DNA from: Burkholderiaceae bacterium
GTDB lineage: Bacteria > Pseudomonadota > Gammaproteobacteria > Burkholderiales > Burkholderiaceae_C
NCBI GenBank assembly: GCA_017992055.1
Contig: JAGOPK010000001.1
Coordinates: forward strand, 186,001-250,000
Length of the DNA: 64,000 nt
Reading direction: 5' to 3'
Made by a program: the position numbers and the translations under genes. Of this stretch, positions 56,751 through 64,000 are shown in pieces (the first letter of the stretch is position 1; the number at the start of each line of letters is the position of its first letter). The notes beneath the pieces were generated by a model. The model worked only from the letters and a program-made list of their open reading frames with translations. It made no database searches and was not told the origin of the DNA.

Positions 56751-56784
56751 GCCGGGCCGGATCCCAATTCGCCATCGACGCGAC

Positions 56785-57093
56785 TCAGCCCTTGCGCATG
56801 ACCAGCACCAGCAGGGCCATCGAGGCCACGAAGCTGTACCAGATGCTGGGCTCGGCCTCCAGGCCCAGCCCTTCGGCCAGCCGGCCCGACAGGCCGACGA
56901 AGACCAGGTTGACATAGGCCGCGCTGAGCAGGCCGATGAACAGCCGGTCGCCACGCGTGGTGGCGATCGGCAGCCAGCCCTTGCGCATGACCGTGGGCGA
57001 CTTGATCTCCCACAGCGTCATGCCGGCCAGCATCAGCGCGATGCAGACAAAGAACACCGCCACCGGCAGTGTCCAGGCCATCCATTCAAACAT
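56785..57093 (-). CDS. DUF2160 small membrane protein of the glycerol ABC operon (GlpU-like)
   Basis: 102 residues with three hydrophobic segments (WTLPVAVFFVCIALMLAG; RLFIGLLSAAYVNLVFVGL; FVASMALLVLVM) and a basic end (MRKG). DUF2160 proteins occur almost only inside glycerol ABC operons and correspond to glpU in the rhizobial glpSTPQUV order. The function is unknown; an accessory membrane subunit is likely. It sits 11 bp after glpQ and upstream of glpV. Confidence 0.8.
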   Translation of the reverse strand: MFEWMAWTLPVAVFFVCIALMLAGMTLWEIKSPTVMRKGWLPIATTRGDRLFIGLLSAAYVNLVFVGLSGRLAEGLGLEAEPSIWYSFVASMALLVLVMRKG

Positions 57094-57104
57094 CACACTC
57101 TCCC

Positions 57105-57909
57105 TCAGACGCGGCCCATCGCAAAGCCCTTGGCGATGTAGTGGCGCACGAACCAGATGACGATGGCGCCGGGCACGATGGTCAGCGTGCCAGCCGCGGC
57201 CAGCGTGGCCCAGTCCATGCCGCTGGCGCTGACGGTGCGCGTCATCGTCGCCACGATGGGCTTGGCATTGACGCTGGTCAGCGTGCGCGCCAGCAGCAGC
57301 TCCACCCAGCTGAACATGAAGCAGAAGAAGGCCGCCACGCCGATGCCGGCCTTGATCAGCGGCAGGAAGATGGTGAGGAAGAAGCGCGGGAAGCTGTAGC
57401 CGTCGATGTAGGCGGTCTCGTCGATCTCGCGCGGGATGCCGCTCATGAAGCCTTCCAGGATCCACACCGCCAGCGGCACGTTGAACAGCAGGTGCGCCAG
57501 CGCCACGGCGATGTGCGTGTCCATCAGCCCCACCGTGGTGTAGAGCTGGAAGAACGGCAGCAGAAAGACCGCCGGCGGCGTCATGCGGTTGGTCAGCAGC
57601 CAGAAGAACACATGCTTGTCGCCCAGGAAGCTGTAGCGGCTGAAGGCATAGGCCGCCGGCAGCGCCACGGTCAGCGAGATCACCGTGTTGATGGCCACGT
57701 AGATCAGGCTGTTGACATAGCCCGAGTACCAGCTGGCGTCGGTGAAGATGGTGGCGTAGTTGGCCCAGGTGAAGTGCTGCGGCCACAGGCTGAACGAGGA
57801 CAGGATCTCCTCGTTGGTCTTGAAGCTCATGTTGACCATCCAGTAGATGGGCAGCAGCGCAAACAGCATGTAGGCCAGCAGGAACAGGCTGCGCTTGTGG
57901 AAGCGGCGT

Positions 57910-57917
<8 letters not shown>
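57105..57917 (-). CDS. glpQ: Glycerol ABC transporter permease GlpQ (carbohydrate type)
   Basis: 270-residue inner-membrane protein with six transmembrane helices and a BPD_transp_1 domain of the MalG type. The EAA loop is EIDETAYIDGYSFPRFFLTIFL. The name follows the GlpSTPQUV nomenclature and is not the phosphodiesterase GlpQ. The ATG at 57917 lies 8 bp inside the glpP gene. It pairs with GlpP to form the channel. Confidence 0.9.
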
Positions 57918-59860
<1,943 letters not shown>

Positions 59861-59861
<1 letters not shown>

Positions 59862-60904
59862 CAGCCATGCTCCCGTGTCGGGGCCTGCAGCAGCAGGCCG
59901 TCGGCGCCGAACACATAGATCTGGGCCGGGTCCAGATGCAGCGTGATGCCCGCGCCCAGGTCGAAGAAATGCACGCCGGTCAGCTGGGCCACCAGCTCGC
60001 CGGCGGCGGTGTGCACATGCACGAAGGTGTCGCTGCCGGAGATCTCGGCCAGCTGCACCGTGCCGGCCACCGCGATGTCGCCGGGCCGCGGCTGCAGGCG
60101 CAGCGCGCTGGCGCGCAGGCCCACCGTGGTGTCGGGCCGCACCGCCGGCACGGCCAGGCCGAGCTGGGGCGCACCCTGCGGCAGCAGGTTCATCGGCGGA
60201 TCGCTGAAGGCACGTGCCACGCGCAGGCTGGCCGGGCGGTGGAAGACCTCGGCCGTGGGCCCGTACTGCAGCAGCTCGCCGGCGTCCATCACCGCGGTCC
60301 AGCCGCCCAGCAGCAGGGCCTCGGTGGGCTCGGTGGTGGCATAGACCACGGTGGACGAGCCGGCCGCAAACAGCGCCGACAGCTCCACGCGCAGCTCCTC
60401 GCGCAGCTTGTAGTCCAGGTTGACCAGCGGCTCGTCCAGCAGCATCAGCGGCGCGTCCTTGGCCAGCGCGCGGGCCAGGGCCACACGCTGCTGCTGGCCG
60501 CCCGACAGCTCGGCCGGCAGGCGCTTGAGAAAGGGCTCGATGTGCAGCTTCTCGGCCAGCACCTGCACGCGCTGGTGGATGGCGGCGCGGTCCATGCCAC
60601 GCAGCTTCAGCGGCGAGGCGATGTTGTCGAACACCGTCTGCGACGGGTAGTTGATGAACTGCTGGTAGACCATGGCCACGTTGCGCTGGCGCACCGGCAT
60701 GCCGGTGACATCGGCGCCGTCCACCAGCACGCGGCCGTGGCTGGGCACGTCCAGCCCGGCCATCAGGCGCATCAGCGTGGTCTTGCCGGCCTGGGTGGCG
60801 CCCAGCAGAACGCTCACCGTGTCGGCTTGCAGTGCCAGGTCCAGCGGGTACAGGTGCGTGGCCGCGCCCACCCGGTGCTCGACGCGTTGCAGCGCCAGTT
60901 TCAT
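59861..60904 (-). CDS. glpS: Glycerol ABC transporter ATP-binding protein GlpS
   Basis: 347-residue MalK-like ATPase. The Walker A is GATQAGKTT (35-43), signature LSGGQQQRVALARAL (133-147), Walker B LMLLDEPLVNLD (Glu158). At the H-loop the sequence reads YATTEPTEA, with Thr191 in place of His. The C-terminal third is a TOBE-like regulatory domain. The ATG at 60904 overlaps the glpD stop (ATGA). It forms a heterodimer with GlpT, giving one complete and one degenerate ATP site. Confidence 0.9.
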
Positions 60905-62532
60905 GCGGTCTCCGTGTTCGTATTGCCTTCGCGGCCGGCGGTGGCCGGGCCGTGGCGAAGCTGCCACCAGTGCGCCACCGCCGCACGCTGCTCGGGGCTG
61001 CAGTGCAGGCCCAGCTTGGTGCGGCGCCACAGCACGTCGTCGGCGCTGCGCGCCCACTCGTGCTGGTGCAGATAGTCCAGTTCGGCCTCGTACAGGCCGG
61101 GCGCCACCTCGGCGCCCAGGGCCTGGCCCGGCGGCAGCAGCAGGGCCACGCGCGATCCGTACAGCCGGGCCCAGCGGGCGCGCACACGTTCGGGCACCTG
61201 GGGCAGGGTCTGCGCCAGCGCCTGGGCGAAGCGGGCGATGTCCACATCGGGCCGCCGCGCCGCGCCGATGCTGGCCGACAGGTCGCCGCCGGGCAGGTGG
61301 GCGTCGCGGGTCCAGGCCGGCCGGCGCTCGCCCAGGCGCTGCACCAGGCCGTCGGCGGCCTCTTCGGCCAGCTTGCGGAAGGTGGTGATCTTGCCGCCCC
61401 AGATGCTCAAGAGCGGAGCCTGGCTTTCATCGCCATCGAAGTCCAGCAGATAGTCGCGGGTCACCGCCGAGGCGTCGCCGGAGTCGTCGTCCAGCAGCGG
61501 GCGCACGCCCGAATAGCTCCACACCACGTCGGCCGGCGTCAGCTGGCGCTGGAAGTAGCGGCTGGCCTGCTCGCACAGGTAACGGGTTTCGTCAGCGTCG
61601 ATGCGTGCGGACTCGGGCGCGCCCTGGATCTCCACGTCGGTGGTGCCGATCAGCGTGTACTCGCCCTCGTAGGGAATGGCGAAGATGATGCGCTTGTCGG
61701 GGTTCTGGAAGATGTAGGCATGCTCGTGCTCGAACAGCCGCTTCACGACGATGTGGCTGCCCTTGACCAGGCGCAGGTTCTTGGCCGCCGGCTGCTGCGC
61801 CTGCTCGCGCAGAAAGCTGCCGGTCCAGGGCCCGGCGGCATTGACCAGGGCGCGTGCGCTGACCTGGATCGCCGGCCGGCCCTCGGGCTGCAGCGTGGCC
61901 TGCCACTGCTGCGGCCCGCGCCGCGCGGCCGTGCACTTGCAGCGCGTCAGCACGCTGGCGCCACGCGCGGCCGCGTCCACCGCATTCAGCACCACCAGGC
62001 GGGCATCGTCCACCCAGCCATCGCTGTAGACGAAGCCGCGGCGGTAGCCGGGCTTCAGCGGCACGCCGGCCGGGTGCTGGCGCAGGTTGACCGTGGTGCT
62101 GCCGGGCAGCCACTCGCGCCTGGCCAGGTGGTCGTAGAGGAACAGGCCGGCGCGGATCATCCACACCGGCCGCATCGACGGATCGTGCGGCATCACGAAG
62201 CGCAGCGGCCACATGATGTGCGGCGCGCTCTTCAGCAGCACCTCGCGCTCGGCCAGCGCCTTGCGCACCAGGTTGAACTCGTAGTACTCCAGGTAGCGCA
62301 GGCCGCCGTGGATCAGCTTGGTGCTGGACGACGAGGTGTGGCGCGCCAGGTCGTCCTGCTCGACCAGCAGCACGCGCAGGCCGCGGCCGGCCAGGTCGCG
62401 GGCGATGCCGGCGCCATTGATGCCACCGCCCACCACCAGCACGTCGAACGACGCGCCATCGGCAGGCAGGGCTGCGCTGGCAGGGCCGCGGGAGGGCAGA
62501 GCGGGCACGGGCGGGAGTCTCCTGAGGGGCAT
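60901..62532 (-). CDS. glpD: Glycerol-3-phosphate dehydrogenase (aerobic, FAD)
   Basis: 543-residue flavoenzyme oxidising glycerol-3-phosphate to dihydroxyacetone phosphate and passing electrons to ubiquinone at the membrane. The FAD Rossmann motif is VLVVGGGINGAGIARDLAGRG (about 31-51), followed by SSSSTKLIHGGLRYLEYYEF. Later conserved pieces are NAAGPWTG, YEGEYTLIGTTDVE, SGVRPLLDD and the GGKITTFRKLAEEAAD segment. The first gene of the glycerol operon; its stop overlaps the glpS start. No Shine-Dalgarno is evident before ATG 62532, which follows the operator region by about 70 bp. Confidence 0.96.
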   Translation of the reverse strand: MPLRRLPPVPALPSRGPASAALPADGASFDVLVVGGGINGAGIARDLAGRGLRVLLVEQDDLARHTSSSSTKLIHGGLRYLEYYEFNLVRKALAEREVLLKSAPHIMWPLRFVMPHDPSMRPVWMIRAGLFLYDHLARREWLPGSTTVNLRQHPAGVPLKPGYRRGFVYSDGWVDDARLVVLNAVDAAARGASVLTRCKCTAARRGPQQWQATLQPEGRPAIQVSARALVNAAGPWTGSFLREQAQQPAAKNLRLVKGSHIVVKRLFEHEHAYIFQNPDKRIIFAIPYEGEYTLIGTTDVEIQGAPESARIDADETRYLCEQASRYFQRQLTPADVVWSYSGVRPLLDDDSGDASAVTRDYLLDFDGDESQAPLLSIWGGKITTFRKLAEEAADGLVQRLGERRPAWTRDAHLPGGDLSASIGAARRPDVDIARFAQALAQTLPQVPERVRARWARLYGSRVALLLPPGQALGAEVAPGLYEAELDYLHQHEWARSADDVLWRRTKLGLHCSPEQRAAVAHWWQLRHGPATAGREGNTNTETA

Positions 62533-62602
62533 GGGCCGTCGGGCAGGCGCGGGCCGGACGGTGGTGCAAGCGGTTCAGCCCGGGTGGCTGCTGCGTTGCA
62601 TG

Positions 62603-62639
62603 TTCGATTGCTTATTCGTTTTGGATTCGTTTGTGTTCG
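62603..62639. promoter_or_regulatory. Four phased TTCG direct repeats, probable GlpR operators
   Basis: TTCG occurs at 62603-62606, 62615-62618, 62626-62629 and 62636-62639, spaced 12, 11 and 10 bp, so all lie on about the same DNA face. The first is in CATGTTCGAT, matching the E. coli GlpR half-site WATGTTCGWT at all but one position. The repeats sit in the AT-rich 160-210 bp region between divergent glpD and glpR. Confidence 0.7.
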
Positions 62640-62748
62640 CCTTTTTTCTTTTTAACCCAACAACGAAGCGCTGGCAAGCCGGATAGCCCTCATGGAGAAC
62701 CCGGCCCCATGGCGTAACCTGCGGGCTGGCCAGCGTCAGGAAGCCGTC

Positions 62749-63585
62749 TTGAGTCCCGTCAGTCCGTCGATCACCCATCCGCGCCAGAGCGCCGTGCTGG
62801 ACACCGTGCGCGAACAGGGCTCGGTGACGGTGGAGGCCCTGGCCGAGCGCTTCGGCGTCACGCTGCAGACCGTGCGCCGCGACGTGCAGCAGCTGGCCGA
62901 TGCCGGCCTGGTGCTGCGTTTCCATGGCGGCGTGCGCCTGCCGGCCAGCACCACCGAGAACCTCAACTACCGCCAGCGCCAGCAGCTCAACGACGAGGCC
63001 AAGCGCTGCATCGCCCGTGCCGTGGCCGCCGCCGTGCCCGAGGGGTCGAGCCTGTTCCTGAACATCGGCACCACCACCGAGGCCATCGCGCGCGAGCTGA
63101 TCGGACGCCCCGGGCTGCGCGTCATCACCAACAACCTCAATGTCGCGGCCATCCTCAGCGACGACCCGGGCATCGAGGTCATCATCGCCGGCGGCCTGGT
63201 GCGCAGCCGCGACCGCGGCATCGTCGGCGAGACCACGGTGGAGTTCATCGGCCAGTTCCGCGTCGACATCGGCGTCATCGGCATCTCGGGCATCGAGGCC
63301 GACGGCAGCCTGCGCGACTTCGACATCCGCGAGGTCAAGGTGGCCCAGGCCATCATGCGCGCCAGCCGCCAGCTGTGGCTGGCCGCCGACCACAGCAAGT
63401 TCAACCGCCCGGCGATGGTCGAGGTCGGCCGGCTCGACCAGGTCGACCGCCTGTTCACCGACCGCCCGCCGCCGCCGGCCTTTGCCGCCCTGCTGGCCGA
63501 GGCCGACGTGCTGTGCGTGGCCAATGGCCAGGGTGGTCAGGGCGGCCAGGCCAGCCCCGGCGATGCAGGAGACCCCAAGCCATGA
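62749..63585 (+). CDS. glpR: Glycerol-3-phosphate regulon repressor (DeoR family)
   Basis: 278-residue DeoR-family repressor. The N-terminal HTH is [20 protein letters not shown], followed by [12 protein letters not shown]. The C-terminal effector domain has the sugar-phosphate motif [17 protein letters not shown]. The C-terminus is a Gly/Gln-rich tail (GQGGQGGQ). The TTG at 62749 is preferred because AGGAAG lies 5 nt upstream; ATG 62692 is in frame but lacks such a site. The stop overlaps the glpK ATG. It likely represses both glpK and the divergent glpD operon through the TTCG repeats, with glycerol-3-phosphate as inducer. Confidence 0.9.
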   Translation: MSPVSPSITHPRQSAVLDTVREQGSVTVEALAERFGVTLQTVRRDVQQLADAGLVLRFHGGVRLPASTTENLNYRQRQQLNDEAKRCIARAVAAAVPEGSSLFLNIGTTTEAIARELIGRPGLRVITNNLNVAAILSDDPGIEVIIAGGLVRSRDRGIVGETTVEFIGQFRVDIGVIGISGIEADGSLRDFDIREVKVAQAIMRASRQLWLAADHSKFNRPAMVEVGRLDQVDRLFTDRPPPPAFAALLAEADVLCVANGQGGQGGQASPGDAGDPKP

Positions 63586-64000
63586 CCCGCTTCATCCTGG
63601 CCCTCGACCAGGGCACCAGCAGCTCGCGCAGCATCGTCTTCGACGACCAGGGCCAGGTGGTGGCCATGGCCCAGCGCGAGTTCCGCCAGATCTATCCCCA
63701 GCCCGGCTGGGTGGAGCACGATCCCGAGGAGATCTGGGCCAGCCAGCTGGCCACGGCCCAGCAGGCGCTGGCCCGGGCCGGGCTGTCGGCGCGTGACATC
63801 GCGGCCATCGGCATCACCAACCAGCGCGAGACCACCGTGGTCTGGAACCGCCGCACCGGCCGGCCGATCTACAACGCCATCGTCTGGCAGGACCGGCGCG
63901 GCGAGCCGCTGTGCGCCCAGCTGCGCGAGCATGGCCATGCTGAAGCCATCCGCGCCAGCACCGGCCTGGTGGTGGATGCCTATTTTTCGGCCACCAAGAT
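63582..64000 (+). CDS. glpK: Glycerol kinase (5' part; runs off the window)
   Basis: The first 139 residues of a FGGY-family kinase converting glycerol to glycerol-3-phosphate. The family opening [20 protein letters not shown] and the segments [26 protein letters not shown] and NAIVWQDRR are glycerol-kinase-specific. The ATG at 63582 overlaps the glpR stop (ATGA) and has AGGAG upstream. It completes the pathway from uptake through GlpSTPQUV to GlpD. Confidence 0.96.
   Translation, partial: MTRFILALDQGTSSSRSIVFDDQGQVVAMAQREFRQIYPQPGWVEHDPEEIWASQLATAQQALARAGLSARDIAAIGITNQRETTVVWNRRTGRPIYNAIVWQDRRGEPLCAQLREHGHAEAIRASTGLVVDAYFSATK

Overview
The window is about 64 kb of very GC-rich (roughly 70% by eye), gene-dense chromosome. 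Gene content, codon use (NNC/NNG wobble, many GTG/TTG starts, many ATGA/GTGA overlaps) and protein types (Burkholderiales-type GshA and Kup, an Oar-like TonB-dependent receptor, a PEP-CTERM protein, a GlpSTPQUV glycerol ABC system) point to a free-living betaproteobacterium of the order Burkholderiales, probably in or near the Rubrivivax/Leptothrix/Ideonella/Roseateles group. I saw no rRNA, tRNA, IS element, prophage or CRISPR array. The sequence cuts an SDR gene at the left edge and glpK at the right edge.

Layout. 1-3.8 kb: a truncated SDR reductase, then an operon for a NitT/TauT-type ABC importer (binding protein, SRPBCC protein, ATPase, permease). 3.8-8.7 kb: a DUF4397 lipoprotein, a chemoreceptor with a polytopic membrane sensor and a sigma-28-like promoter, a small membrane protein with its own terminator, and a PEP-CTERM glycerophosphodiesterase. 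8.8-11.9 kb: a four-gene, overlapping metal-transport-like operon (ZrgA/DUF2796, ATPase, FtsX-like permease, DUF3299). 11.9-19.3 kb: recG, PBP1A, a Cache-GGDEF cyclase and queA. 19.3-23.8 kb: a hybrid histidine kinase translationally coupled to a TRAP-type binding protein, and a VOC protein. 23.9-27.4 kb: a pyrophosphate-type phosphofructokinase with a class II aldolase, a class A acid phosphatase and a DTW-domain tRNA enzyme.

27.3-49.8 kb is rich in nucleoside metabolism: psuK-psuG, deoC-deoA, ushA, adenosine deaminase, and a BMP-type nucleoside ABC importer followed by cdd and a purine nucleoside phosphorylase. Together they would dephosphorylate nucleotides in the periplasm, import the nucleosides, deaminate and phosphorolyse them, and send (deoxy)ribose phosphate to central metabolism. 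ubiA, a DUF2059 protein, kup, gshA and a large TonB-dependent receptor are interspersed.

49.9-54.9 kb is a regulatory cluster: a LuxR-type HTH protein and a degenerate GGDEF protein facing an ECF sigma factor, a Ser/Thr kinase with a long helical (TPR-like) tail and a small DP-EP-like protein. 54.9-64 kb is a complete glycerol regulon: glpD-glpS-glpT-glpP-glpQ-DUF2160-glpV on the minus strand, divergent from glpR-glpK, with phased TTCG repeats between them that look like GlpR operators.

Most notable candidates: the catalytically dead GGDEF protein that keeps an RxxD I-site; the TRAP binding protein/hybrid kinase pair whose receiver lacks the switch Thr and Lys; the complementary degeneracy of the two Glp ATPases; and an NAD-dependent epimerase embedded in the nucleoside ABC operon.
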